The position numbers and the translations under genes were made by a program. This document shows positions 45,201 through 54,002 of a stretch of DNA of 64,000 bases, in pieces (position 1 is the first letter of the stretch; each line of letters starts with the position of its first letter). The notes under the pieces were generated by a model that saw only the letters and a program-made list of their open reading frames with translations, made no database searches and was not told where the DNA came from. This stretch comes from Odontocerum albicorne (Eukaryota; Arthropoda; Insecta; Trichoptera; Odontoceridae): assembly GCA_949825065.1 (NCBI GenBank), contig OX463862.1:16611592-16675591 (forward strand). Direction: 5' to 3'.

Positions 45201-48200
45201 AGACATATTGAAGAGTGTAGCCAAGAGACAACATTGTCTTCCGTCTAATCAATCATATCTTTGGGTTAAGGAACACTTGAATAGACATAGAACTTGGAGT
45301 TTGTCATCGCAAATGTTGGAAATACTATCCCTCAATTGAAGAGGCAGCTGCAGCTACATGCATACGTCCAGCGCATGTGAGTTTTCTTACCAGTGTTTTT
45401 TTTTCAGTTACCATCGGGAATAGAACCTGAAATCCCTGAATAGAAGACCAGCATCTTATTAATTAGGCTCTTGACTTCAGCAGTTTCTGCTTGGTTGATA
45501 TAAAAAAATGGTCCAAATGGCGGAAAATGGCGGCTACACCAGAATTAACACATTCACTGCAATATGTATTTATAGAATAGTATAGAGGTACTGAAAAAAA
45601 TCATATTTTCGAAACCTTAAAATCTTAAAATATTTGGTACCATACAAACAAAGAGAATCGAATGACGCGCAACGGGCGTCATCAGCGTCTCTACAAAAAA
45701 TGTGTTGACGCCCCAGGGGCGTCTTTAGCAGCGAACGTGTTAATAGAAGTGTTTAAATAAAAATCTATTCAATTACATTTCATAAACAATAAAATGATGT
45801 ATATTTGTTGTAATGATTAATCTATAGTTTTCAAGAATATGTTTTATTTTGTGTTATCAATATTTGCTATTTTTTTCCAGTTTCAAAAAAGGATCAGCTA
45901 AGTGAGAAGCCGCCCAAAAAGGAAGCAGACACTTCAAGCCCCTCCATCAGACCTTCCACACCTGCTCTAGATACCTCATACTCCAAGTCTTCCGAGAAAG
46001 ATTCAGGTAATGATCAGATATTTAAGGTACACATCAGACGTGAAGGTGGTATGAAAGGATTGAGGAATCATAAGGAAAACCAGAACTTACATAAATACCA
46101 TCATGCCATTTCCCTGTCGGGGTAGGCAGAGAGGACAGAGCACCAGATTTTTTGTCATGACACATTCTTAGCCTCTTCTACATCCACACATCTCATATAA
46201 CTTATACAATTTCGCCGATTTTCTACATTACCTTCTCTCAGAATACCATTCACTTGATCTAACCATACTTTTCTTGGTCTCCATCTCACAAGCCTAAACT
46301 CACATTTGTTTTGTAAGTCTTTCTTCATTCATCCGTCCCACATGCCCAAACCCATATTCTTCTTCATTTTATTGAACACATCAGCCTTAAGTTCACATTC
46401 ATTGCTTCCCACTTCGTTCCATATTCTTTTACACATTGTCAACCCATGTATTCTTCTCAATGCACTCATTTCTACAAATTTATTCAGCTCCTCTTAGTTA
46501 TTTTTCACGTCCACTATTTTGGTGCCAAGTTTGATGTATGTGAGTGAAACGTGAAAGTCATTCTTTATTATTATGTATGATTCGTAATTCTAAATTCTAC
46601 TTTAAAACAGCAGTGCAGCAATTCAACAAATCCATTTGTCAATAATAAATTTAATGGATTGTTTCAAAATTGATTAGATCAACTTTTGACAGTCTTAAAA
46701 AAAACAATATACAACTAATCAATCTAACCTTGATAACGCGTAACAAACAGAATATAAAAATTAATTCTAATCATATGTGATTAGAATGTGTAAAACACAT
46801 TCTAATTGTAGATTCTATTGATGTTTACGTGTGTAATCATGTGCCAATTAAAGAGATTGACAGCTTAAGGCCATCATTGCTGGAATCTGCGAATCTTACT
46901 TCTAGGATATATTTTTTGGATTGATACCATGTAGTGAGAATATTAATTCAAATGTTAAGTTTCACTTCATTTATTAAGTGTGTTAGGGACAAAGTGTAGA
47001 AAATTTTGTATCTTTTAGCTCAATCTATACAGTTAAAATTCTAATCAAAGGAGATGAATAATTGCAGTTTTAAATTTGTTTCATTAAAAGTTACTTCTTG
47101 ACATATCTGCACTGATGATGCAGATATGTTGAAGAGATTGGCTGAAAGACAAAAATATGGAACCAAGTGATTGGGGATGAAAATGTGAGTTAGTAATGAC
47201 TAATTAAAAATGTTACAAAAAAAATAGTGTAAGGATAGGAAGGGGGTGGCCGCAGCATTCTATTAGGAACTTTCTCGCATCTGTATATGTTTAGGGAAAC
47301 ATATTTGATATATAAGAAAAAATCAGAAAATTTACCAATGGAAGACGAACTACAAAGAAACCTTTGTAATATTGGATTGGCCAAAACGTTCGTTCGCTTT
47401 TTTCTCATCAGATGGCATTAGTAGCATTTACTATTAACTAACTTCATTCTCAGCATCAGTTTCTAATTGAATTGTGACAGGGGAAAACTGTGTGCTATCT
47501 AAAAAATACTGGTGTGATACTGGTGTGGACTTAGCAGATTGTGATACTATCCTGTTTGAGGGTATATGTTTTAGTGTTCAATTAACTTTGTTTTCTATCA
47601 CTACACACCGTTCGACATCCCTCTTAACTCTTCCATCACACCTCTTGATTTTTTACATTTCAGGTAAATCAGACCCTAGACGAGACTCCAAAGACTCCAA
47701 CGCCAGCAGCAAAGAGAGCGGATCTGTGAAGGGTGGAGCCACTTCATCCAGCAGCAACAGGGGCTCCAGCAAGGAGACCAAGGGGCCTAAGTCCAAGAGG
47801 GACAGCATCACAGGTGAGCTAATAATTCAATGGGGCATTTAAACAAATACAATGGAACCTTGAACGTCTCTTTTATCTTTAATTATTCGGTCTCTTTTCA
47901 ATGACAATGCCATGTCTCACTTCAAACATTTTTTAAAACGTTGAGAAAAACAAACCTCTTTGGACAGGTTTCTAGTGAGACAGAAAAGAGAAAGAATCCC
48001 AGAAAAACAGTCACCTGATGTTTTCATGCAAGGTGACTTATTTTCCAAACAATAACATCTCTCCTCTCTCCATGCTTCACCACCTTCCACTTACGCCATC
48101 AGCTCTCCTCAGTCAGGTAAACTGTAGTTAAATTTTCATTTAATTTATCTATTTATTGTGTTGCCGTGCTGTGTATTTTTGGTGGTCTGGAATGGATTAA

Positions 48201-48807
48201 TCCAATCTACCTATACATTACTTCTTATGGGAAAAATTTATTCAGTCCATATAGTGTTTTCTCCGCCCACCAACTCTTTCCTTGCCTTCTACCTCCCCGT
48301 ACAAGATGCGTTTCGAAACTATGATCGCCTATGCGTATCGCATGTCTGGTCCGCCTTAATTTCGCGTTTACAACCGTATCCTCAAAAAGTTTTCAGTTGG
48401 AGCATTGCAGGACCAAGAGATTTGTGACATGATCACTCCAATGGATCTAAAGAATACGACGAAGAAAACGTTGGTGGAAAATTTCATGGCATTGAATGTG
48501 CTTTTATTGGAAACCCAAGTCTTGGACCCATAGAGAAGTGTGGGGAGGACAATGACCCTGTCAATAACATTAATTCAAGCAATTACGTTGTAATGATTAT
48601 TATTTAACTTTTATTTTTGAATCAACTCCATTGATATTAAATCTTAATAAATTTTTTAACTTATTTCTAGGTTCTGATAAAGGGGATGAGGTTTCTAAGT
48701 CTTCGGAAGACTCTGGTTCTAGCAAGCGTGGCACCAAAAGACCACTTCGAGGATCTCTTAAGCCTGAGGAGCAGCCTACTCCGCCTGGCAGAAGACGAAG
48801 GATTTAG
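39138..48807 (+). CDS. MRGBP: MRG/MORF4L-binding protein (Eaf7), NuA4/TIP60 subunit, six exons
   Basis: Coding exons are 39138-39240, 40472-40723, 42558-42644, 45881-46006, 47664-47813 and 48671-48807. All introns are GT-AG in phase 1 and the frame is open throughout, giving 284 residues. The Eaf7/MRGBP domain covers residues ~14-95: DFEWNVDNEIHLFMAM, KPAGINKHFFMI, VSTSVIWKHLDTLYDM and IPFPNEVKDFSLPE align with human MRGBP (VVWSPEVEVCLFHAM, KPVGVNRHFHMI, VPSKVIWDHLSTMYDM, LPFPNPERNFVLPE). Residues ~119-284 are a Ser/Lys/Pro-rich tail ending GRRRRI, likely disordered with nuclear-localisation character. The protein links MRG15-type chromodomain proteins to the histone-acetyltransferase complex. 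It is longer than the ~204-residue human protein because of the tail. Confidence 0.95.
39612..39663. repeat. Perfect 23-bp inverted repeat in MRGBP intron 1
   Basis: Arms 39612-39634 (atactcgaatcactaag..) and 39641-39663 (..cttagtgattcgagtat) are exact inverses with a 6-base loop. It would form a stable hairpin in the pre-mRNA. Confidence 0.9.
39925..40145. repeat. RTE-A fragment and SINE-like head in MRGBP intron 1
   Basis: tgtgttttctctgttggggta/ggcagcgaggaga (39945-39975) is RTE-A on the minus strand. tgtagtgcagctggtaag/acgcttgactaccac (40078-40110) resembles the SINE-A A-box half, followed by an A run. Confidence 0.5.
40472..40723 (+). CDS. MRGBP: MRGBP coding exon 2
   Basis: Acceptor tttctttcag; donor GAAG|gttatt. 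It encodes the core of the Eaf7 domain (GINKHFFMIEIVERF to FPNEVKDFSLPEAEF) and the start of the linker. Read-through past the donor hits a stop after five codons, which supports splicing. Confidence 0.93.
40850..41165. other. MRGBP intron 2, first part
   Basis: atatggatgtggcagaag near 40905 resembles the RTE-A 3' region on the + strand; the rest is unassigned AT-rich intron. Confidence 0.35.
41170..41940 (-). mobile_element. LINE reverse-transcriptase C-terminal remnant in MRGBP intron 2
   Basis: The minus-strand 150-codon frame has YYSSDLFLDNEIQLKKLLIVQNKGI and LKFSTYNIIKDMIFKLDMCTV (in blocks), resembling the '..L..LQ..QNKAIR.I.......S...LF..L.I......' thumb-region ending of CR1/Jockey-type LINEs. 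The minus-strand 3' side ends in AT-rich aaataaataaacaaataa at 41175. The residues before YYSSD do not match well. Identified from motif resemblance only. Confidence 0.5.
42558..42644 (+). CDS. MRGBP: MRGBP coding exon 3
   Basis: Acceptor tttattctag; donor AAAAG|gtaaat. 29 codons of the Ser/Pro-rich linker (ERAVSPKLSSTPRSTS, KEGMTPK). Confidence 0.88.
42895..43035 (+). repeat. Retroelement 3' tail (family C), copy 2, in intron 3
   Basis: tagtttactggggacac to tcttgtcatgtgtaaaata with an A-rich tail, matching 12415-12570 in the same orientation. Confidence 0.6.
43335..43835 (+). pseudogene. Pogo/Tigger-like transposase remnant in intron 3
   Basis: Near 43460-43560 the frame reads LSDNCAADNLIEHVQVEFLPP (two blocks: SDNCAADN; VQVEFLPPNCTEFLQPLGI), the DNC.AH....I.VEFLPPNTTS.LQPLD. 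signature of the DDE_1 domain in pogo/Tigger transposases. The catalytic D of DNC is kept, while the QPLD aspartate has become G. Downstream pieces (NEELNMEYDSKNKLRMQYG; ENVLNIICIENTI) fit the C-terminal tail. No terminal repeats found; stops and frameshifts present. Confidence 0.7.
44820..45145 (+). pseudogene. LINE reverse-transcriptase fragment in intron 3
   Basis: MQYLDCYLNKKFGFKSVY (a YLG.. block), then IRIEQARNVFVKMNQLLYNRDLSLDTYFVV (R.EQAR..F.KM..L...RDLSL) and ..LTYAAYLVGGQ. This is the post-palm segment of an RTE-like LINE, as at 57850, in broken frames. Confidence 0.6.
45395..45490 (-). repeat. SINE-A tRNA-like head in intron 3
   Basis: On the minus strand, AGAGCCTAATTAATAAGATG (A box, degraded), then CAGGTTCTATTCCCGATGG (B box). 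It follows the same layout as 13203 and 63055. Confidence 0.5.
45549..45739. mobile_element. piggyBac-type MITE with TTAA target sites, in intron 3
   Basis: TTAA at 45545-45548 and 45740-45743. Ends are CACATTCACTGC and (inverse) CACGTTCGCTGC. An internal inverted GACGCCC..GGGCGTC pair (gcaacgggcgtcatc / gacgccccaggg) forms hairpins. 191 bp, no coding content. Confidence 0.75.
45881..46006 (+). CDS. MRGBP: MRGBP coding exon 4
   Basis: Acceptor ctatttttttccag; donor GATTCAG|gtaatg. 42 codons of the Lys/Ser-rich tail (KKDQLSEKPPKKEADTSSPS, SSEKDSG). Confidence 0.92.
46085..46540 (-). mobile_element. RTE-A LINE 3' region in MRGBP intron 4
   Basis: ccatcatgccatttccctgtc, gggtaggcagagagg, cttgatctaaccatactt, catgcccaaaccc and cacattgtcaacccatg match 7176-7740 and 13300-13680. 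Minus-strand sense. The + strand 63-codon frame at 46306 is antisense. Confidence 0.65.
46790..46920 (-). repeat. Left-end copy of the 14783 Tc1/mariner-like element, inverted
   Basis: ccaattaaagagattgacag and catcattgctggaatctg are the inverse of ccagcaatgatggcg..gtcaatctctttaatt at 14950-14995 and 14660-14710. Only this ~130-bp subterminal part is present. Confidence 0.55.
47115..47400. repeat. RTE-A fragment and LINE family B fragment in intron 4
   Basis: 47120-47190 (gttgaagagattggctgaa, gaaccaagtgattgggga) is RTE-A. 47220-47375 (gataggaagggggtggccgc, atgtttagggaaacatat, gacgaactacaaagaaacc) matches 56915-57060, 60110-60260 and 60410-60520. Confidence 0.55.
47664..47813 (+). CDS. MRGBP: MRGBP coding exon 5
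   Basis: Acceptor ttttacatttcag; donor ATCACAG|gtgagc. 50 codons, strongly Ser/Lys-rich (DSKDSNASSKESGSVKGG, KETKGPKSKRDSITG). G+C content rises sharply over the exon relative to the intron. Confidence 0.93.
47814..48670 (+). other. MRGBP intron 5, no feature recognised
   Basis: The 89-codon frame at 48158-48427 (MLPCCVFLVVWNGLIQS...) has no family signature. No repeat relative was seen. Confidence 0.4.
48671..48807 (+). CDS. MRGBP: MRGBP coding exon 6, with stop
   Basis: Acceptor ttatttctag. It encodes SDKGDEVSKSSEDSGSSKRG, KRPLRGSLKPEEQPTPPGRR and RRI, then TAG at 48805-48807. The C-terminal KRP.RGSLKP..PP..RRRI segment is consistent with insect MRGBP tails and gives a basic nuclear-localisation-like end. 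Confidence 0.93.
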
Positions 48808-49095
48808 TAATTTACAACATTCACTATCTACATGAAGTAATGCAAGTCTAAAAACTAAGAGAGAATGTGTTGACATAACAGGCAATGCTCAGGTTAAGAG
48901 ATTTCTCATTTTGGACACTTTTGACTCCTTGACTTGCAATAGTCATTGTGAAGAGAACATCTTACCCAAAACGTGCATAATTTATTTTTGAAGTGCAATC
49001 TGTATTGAGGGCCACTATATTAAGGGACAAGTAATCAAGAACTTCCTTGACATATTTTGATTACATTATAGAATAAATAATCGTTATTTTGTTTA
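48808..49095 (+). terminator. MRGBP: MRGBP 3' UTR with polyadenylation signal
   Basis: An AATAAA hexamer at 49072-49077, about 265 bp after the stop, followed by a T/GT-rich stretch (cgttattttgtttaaaaatgtgttttttctc). It is the first canonical signal downstream of the stop. Confidence 0.6.
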
Positions 49096-49149
49096 AAAAT
49101 GTGTTTTTTCTCTAAATCACAACATAATTTTTACATTTCCACATCCATA

Positions 49150-49345
49150 CATCTTCTCATATGGAAAGCGTAGTTAATGAAGATCAAAGATCTGTATTTG
49201 GACTTACTGAAGGATTTTGTGAATGAAGGAAACGCAAAATGTCAGAAAAAAAGGAGCAGTTTGGATATCGAGGAGGCAAAAGCTCACAATGATAGAAAAG
49301 TCTCATTTCTGCCTACCTTACAGGAAAACGGCATGATGGCATATA
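49150..49345 (+). mobile_element. RTE-A LINE 3' end
   Basis: The frame reads ..SLDIEEAKAHNDRKVSFLPTL, the terminal LINE block (..WEEAKAM..DR..WRS.L.AYP). It ends at aacggcatgatggc, immediately followed by the TA target of the mariner. Confidence 0.6.
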
Positions 49346-50543
49346 TCAGGTCTGTAAATATGAAACCGGAATTTTTTTATAGAAAATACACATTGTATGA
49401 AAATGGTAAAAAATATTTTATTCAAAGTATTGCCCATCGCTAGCTACACATTTTCCCCATCTCTGGCAATTTGTGGATAACATACCAAAAAAATTGTTGC
49501 TCTTTTGAGGCAAACCAATCATGGAGCCATTTTCGTAAGAAGTGAAGCGGTGCTCAGCAAGTGTGTGTCCCATCGATGCAAATAAGTAGTAATCGGGTGG
49601 AGCCAAGTCTGGTGAGTAAGCCGCATAAAGTATTCGCCAACTAAACGCCTCAATCGTTTCCTTGACCGGTTTTGCTGTGTGCGATGGTGCATTTTCATGA
49701 AGCAAAATCACTTTGTGTTGCCTCTTTTCATATTCTGATAATTTTTCACGCAATGCTCGGTTCAAATCCATCATTTGTTGTCGGTATCGATCAGTATTAA
49801 CGGTTTCGCCAGGTTTTAGCAGTTCATAATAGATGACACCCTTCTGATCACACCAAACACCGAGCATTGTCTTCCATCTATATCGATTTGGCCTTCCAGT
49901 CAATGTCGCTGGTTTGCTTGGAGTTACCTATGATCTTTTACACTTAGGATTCTCGAAATATATCCATTTTTCATCGCCAGTCACAATTCGATGGAGAAAT
50001 GATTTTCTTTTGTACCTGGCGAGCAGCATTTCACAAGTGGTTTTTCGGTTTTCCTGCTGTCTTTCATTCAGTTCATGGATCTTTTCTATGACTTTCAAAC
50101 ATATGGAGACGGCTTCTCGTGTCACATTTAATAGATCCACGAGTTGTTATTGCGTTTAAGCATCATCCTAATCCAACAATGCTTGTAATTCGGCGTCTTC
50201 AAACTTTCTCGGTAGTCTTCCACGTTCTTCGTTTCTCACGTCAAAATCGCCACTTTTGAATTCTTTAAACCACTCAACTTTGACAAGATGCGATTCTGCA
50301 GCAGTTTTCTTCAAATGGTAACAGAAAATCAATGCTGTCCGCAAATCGTAGTTTTAAAGCACAAAAACAGACATGTTTAACGCTATGAAAACATATGTAG
50401 TTGTATTAAACTTATTGTTGTGAGTTAAAAGTCTTTGACAAATGTAAACACAAGAAAAAGGCGCCAATGACGCGGTTTGACAGTCACTACATTGACAACT
50501 AGTCATCTATGAGCAAATTCCGGTTTAATGTTTACAGACCTGG
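49346..50543 (-). mobile_element. Degraded mariner element (second type)
   Basis: Inverted ends TCAGGTCTGTAAATATGAAA and (inverse) CCAGGTCTGTAAACATTAAA, both followed by CCGGAATTT, with TA at 49344-49345 and 50544-50545. Length 1198 bp. It encloses a broken minus-strand transposase. The TIRs differ at several positions, so it is older than the element at 19587. Confidence 0.85.
49418..50310 (-). pseudogene. Mariner transposase, inactive
   Basis: Minus-strand order: ESHLVKVEWFKEFKSGDFDV (HTH region, followed by stops at ~50160-50170), then LLNVTREAVSICLKVIEKI, then FLHRIVTGDEKWIYFENP (first D kept), then KTMLGVWCDQKGVIYYELL, then LLHENAPSHTAK (second catalytic D replaced by E), then AAYSPDLAPPDYYLFASMGH (third D kept). 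Spacing between the second and third acidic residues is 33, not 34, from a one-codon loss. It ends ..CVASDGQYFE. A frameshift separates the halves near 49915. It belongs to the SETMAR/Mos1-like mariners, a different lineage from the mellifera type. Confidence 0.85.
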
Positions 50544-50579
50544 TAAAAGGCACTGTTGTGTCATTAATTAAATAAATAA

Positions 50580-50772
50580 GTAAAATAAATGAAACATTGA
50601 TGGTCATAGGAAGTGTCCAGGAAAAAGAGTCAAAGTGCCAACAAAATGGAGTGGTCAGGTAAAGGAATTTATTCAGGGAAGCTTTTACACTGCCATGCAA
50701 ACGAGAAGTGTCCGAGACGGCATTTAGATTACGGCCTGCAGTAATGAGGAAGGCAAAGAGATGAAGTGTATA
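50580..50772 (+). mobile_element. LINE ORF C-terminal remnant
   Basis: VPTKWSGQVKEFIQGSFY and AMQTRSVRDGI resemble the 'RPPTRW.DD......W...A..R..WR' end of RTE/R-type LINE ORFs. Frame broken near 50715. Confidence 0.5.
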
Positions 50773-50775
50773 GGG

Positions 50776-50995
50776 CAGTGTCGGCAACCTATGGCATGCG
50801 TGCCACCTAGTGGCACACGGAAGGTGTTTTGGTGGCGTGGCATAAAGAATGACAAATTAATGGGTGAAGTTAAATAGGCACTAAGTACCAAAAAAAAAAC
50901 TAAGCACAGTTTCATTCTATATGGCATATAGAACGAAACTGCATACATAGTTTTTTTTGTTTATTTTTTTGGTACTTAGTGCCTATTTTACTTCA
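50776..50995. mobile_element. hAT-like end with internal foldback
   Basis: CAGTGTCGGCAACCTATGGC is a typical hAT terminus. Inside, aaataggcactaagtacc (50874-50891) and ggtacttagtgcctattt (50970-50987) are exact inverses around a second inverted pair (gtttcattctat / atagaacgaaac). The opposite hAT terminus was not found, so the element boundary is unknown. Confidence 0.5.
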
Positions 50996-50999
50996 ACCA

Positions 51000-51485
51000 T
51001 TCAAATAATAAAATTCTTCACTACATTAACAAATTACATGAATAAATTCTTAAATGAAATGGCTCCTTTTCTTACATGAAATTATTCGTTTTTGGGGGAA
51101 ACATAAAAAAAACTCTCACTGCTCGGCTCATTTGCAAAACTTGTCCTATGGGCACACTTAAAATGCGATGGACATGCTTGATGAACGTGATGATAGACAC
51201 TTGTTTTTGGAATTCCCGTCACACAAGCCACTTATCAAACAGTTTTTTTTGAGCATCGACGGTAAGCTTCTAGCAGTTCTTTTCTTGAAATATTTGTGGA
51301 TATCCTTGGTCTTTCAAAAGGCTTTCTGTGGATGTTTTCAACATTTCCATTTGTTTCAAACTTATGTACAAAGAGTAAGTCACTTTAGTAGATTTGGTTG
51401 AAAATCCCTTTTAAACTCTTTCTACTTCAGTTAGATTTTCGTTCTTCCAGTATAGGACCAATTTCCTTTTTTTCAAAGCTTATTC
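51000..51485. other. Unassigned interval
   Basis: The 77-codon frame at 51168 (MDMLDERDDRHLFLEFPSHK...) has no recognised family; it could be eroded transposon coding sequence. Confidence 0.35.
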
Positions 51486-51493
51486 TTGTTTAA

Positions 51494-51734
51494 CCCTGAG
51501 AGATCGGCGCACTGCTATAGCAGTGGAAGAAATTTGTTCTACCCTTGTGTTCTAAATGAATAGCATTAATTTAGAATACAAGGATACATATTCTAAAATA
51601 TATTTATGTTGTAAAGATATATTTTTTTTGTTTTTTTGTTGTTTAAAATAAATATTTATCACGAACGTCCGAATCGTAAATATATCTCAGCACTAGATAG
51701 ACAATTATATTTTTTTCTCGTAGCACTCTCAGGG
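51494..51734. mobile_element. piggyBac-type MITE with TTAA target sites
   Basis: TTAA at 51490-51493 and 51735-51738; ends CCCTGAGAGATCGG and (inverse) CCCTGAGAGTGCTA. 241 bp, AT-rich, with a cggcgcactgctatagcag hairpin near the left end. No coding content. Confidence 0.8.
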
Positions 51735-51774
51735 TTAAGCCATTATTTCATATAAACAACAGACTGTTGGAAAA

Positions 51775-52590
51775 TCCAAAGCCATGGTTATAGAAAAGTG
51801 TGAAAAGAAAAGTAAATGTGATATATTGGTGAGTAATGAAAGATTGGAGCAAGCTGAGGAATTCTACTGTTTGGTTAGTATTTTGTCAGATGACAGAAGA
51901 GTTACGAGAGATATCAAAGGGCGTGTAGCGATAGGAAACAAAGTCAATGTGCGGTAGTTGAACAAGTATACACAAACTGGACAGTACAAAATCTGCTAAG
52001 ATGATAGTGACAACAGCATTTTAGTATTATCTTTGAAATGGGAATGAAATTTGGATGTGGAAGAAGATCGAAAAGGCTGAATAAATTTGTGTGTTGAGAA
52101 GAACATGGGGTGACAATTTATGACAATACGGAATGAAGTGATTATGGATGAATGTGAACTTAAAGCCGATATGTTGGTAAGATAGAAGAACACTGAGATA
52201 GTTTGGGCATGAAGAAAGACTAATAAGACAAATAAATTGTGCAAATGTGAGCGAGAGGCGTGGTAGAGGAAAACCAAGGGAAGTATCGTTGGATCAAGTG
52301 AATTATATTTTAGATGTAGGACACAAAGTCAGAGAATCGGAAGTTGTATGAGAAGGTATTGGATTTAGAAGAGGCAAAGGATATGTGTCGCGAAAGCAAA
52401 GCCAATTACCACAAGACTATCTAATTAAAGGCTTGGATAATAACACGAAAAAAATCTGAGATTCATAGTTCACGAGCATTTGGTAGATTTTACATTTAAA
52501 TTTGGTCTAAAAATATATATGAATTGGTGCTCTATCATTTCTGCTTACCCCGATATGAAAATTAATTGATGGTATGTAATAATTGAAAAA
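51775..52590 (+). mobile_element. RTE-A LINE, longest contiguous copy here
   Basis: Conceptual order across frames: KCEKKSKCDILVSNERLEQAEE (KSKC..I.VN...LE), FYCLVSILSDDRRVTRDIKG, RVAIGNKVN, DECELKADML, TEIVWA and the SIVGSSE/ESEVV end. It lines up with minus-strand copies at 13300-13960 and 7176-8340. Numerous stops and frameshifts; 5' part missing. Confidence 0.7.
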
Positions 52591-52599
52591 GTAAGAAAA

Positions 52600-53140
52600 T
52601 TAAGCAAGTTATGGTCAAAGTTTGAGATTTGTATATATTTTTTTGAGACAATCTATAAATATGGCTCTAGGTTACAAAGTATTCATTTGATTGTAGGTTC
52701 ATAATTGTAGTTAAAATAGGAACTTACTTCATTGCATGACTAGTACTTTGAGGTCAAATGAAACATGAGTCGTGATATCGATGGGTGACAGAGCATGACC
52801 AAATATTAATATGCTGTCAGCTTACCTATAACTTGTCGCGCTTATGTGGAACAATATAATAATGGTAATGTATGATATATGTCGCATGCCGGAACATTGA
52901 TTGTCAAAGTAGGACTTTGAGTCCAACTCAAGTGGAAGAGCACCAGTTGAAAAGTCAAAAACAAGATGGAGTAAACGAGGGCCAGGACGAATATTTCGAA
53001 CTCCTGGGATATCCATTCGAAAACCTCCCCATAATAAGATGACAATCTTTTCTAAACATTTTCAGGAAGGGTAAAATCGCTGTAATACTCGCATTTTCCC
53101 TTTATTTTTTAATGGGTGTTTATTATTTAAAAAAAAAACA
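52600..53140. other. Unassigned interval
   Basis: Two overlapping minus-strand frames (52822-53045) of ~65 codons have no recognisable signature. No repeat relatives. Confidence 0.35.
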
Positions 53141-53141
53141 G

Positions 53142-53430
53142 TCTTGCTCTTCCATTCCCTCTACCTATGCTTCTCCATCCACTCCCTTCCCTTTCTCTTT
53201 CATCTTTCTCCCCCCCCCCTCTCCCATTTCCTCTACCTATTCTCCATCTCTGTCCCTCTGTCCTCCCCCCTCTTCATCCCTTCTATTCCCATTCCTATCT
53301 TCCATCACTCTCGTCCCCCCTTTCCATCAACTATTCCCGCTACCTATCCTTCTTCATCTCTTTCTCTACCTCTACCGTTCCCTCTACCTTTACTTCTACC
53401 TGTACTACCCCCCCCCCCTCTCCCTCTCGC
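53142..53430. repeat. Polypyrimidine (C/T) tract of ~290 bp
   Basis: Almost entirely C and T on the + strand with motifs such as ccctctacctat and ccatcc, including C runs at 53212 and 53409. The three overlapping + strand frames are low-complexity Ser/Pro/Leu artefacts. Mirror-like purine/pyrimidine tracts of this kind can adopt triplex (H-DNA) structure. Confidence 0.85.
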
Positions 53431-53689
53431 GAGAAAATTTCTTAGATATAGAAAAAAAAAATTGTAAGCCTGCTCACACTGGTGTGGGGACTACCACATA
53501 CAGATTGAAAAAATAAGTGATGCGTTCATCAAGGGTTTACGACCTCTTACAAACGTAATTCCTTCACAAGTTTCATAACCGAATCATCTGTTGGCATCAC
53601 ATTCCTGTGAAATGTGAATTACGACATAGTAACATTGACACAAGCACCACTGGCGTGGAAGTTATTATTTTGCTCATATTTATTCTAAA

Positions 53690-53885
53690 GTGAATTTCTC
53701 AACCCCGGGTCGCAACCCCGAGGAGGGTCGCCGTGAAATATCAGTGGCCTGCGAAAATAAAATAACTTACGTGTACAAAAAGAAAATGAAATATTATCTA
53801 AAAAAAAAAACGAAAACATTTAGTTTTAAGTCCTTGCAGGGGAGTCGCGAATTCTTAATTTTTTTACACTCGTAATATTCACAAA
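53690..53885. mobile_element. Degenerate hAT-like MITE
   Basis: ttctcaaccccgggtcgcaacccc..gagggtcgccg and, 120 bp later, tgcaggggagtcgcgaattctt resemble the inverted sub-terminal 'TTCTCAACC..GGGTCGCGACCCC' of hAT MITEs (compare 37252). Exact ends and target duplication are not visible. Confidence 0.35.
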
Positions 53886-54002
53886 GCTAAAAAGGTTAAA
53901 AAAAACAATGCTGTAGCGAGGATTAAATGACCCAAAAATATAAACCACAATGAACGGAGTAATCACGATACTAGTATCAATGTGTTATATATATTTCTGT
54001 TG

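Noticed and set aside
53112..53516. Three long overlapping + strand open frames (up to 134 codons)
   Set aside because: They are produced by the C/T tract, consist of Ser/Pro/Leu/Phe low-complexity residues in all three frames, and have no domain.
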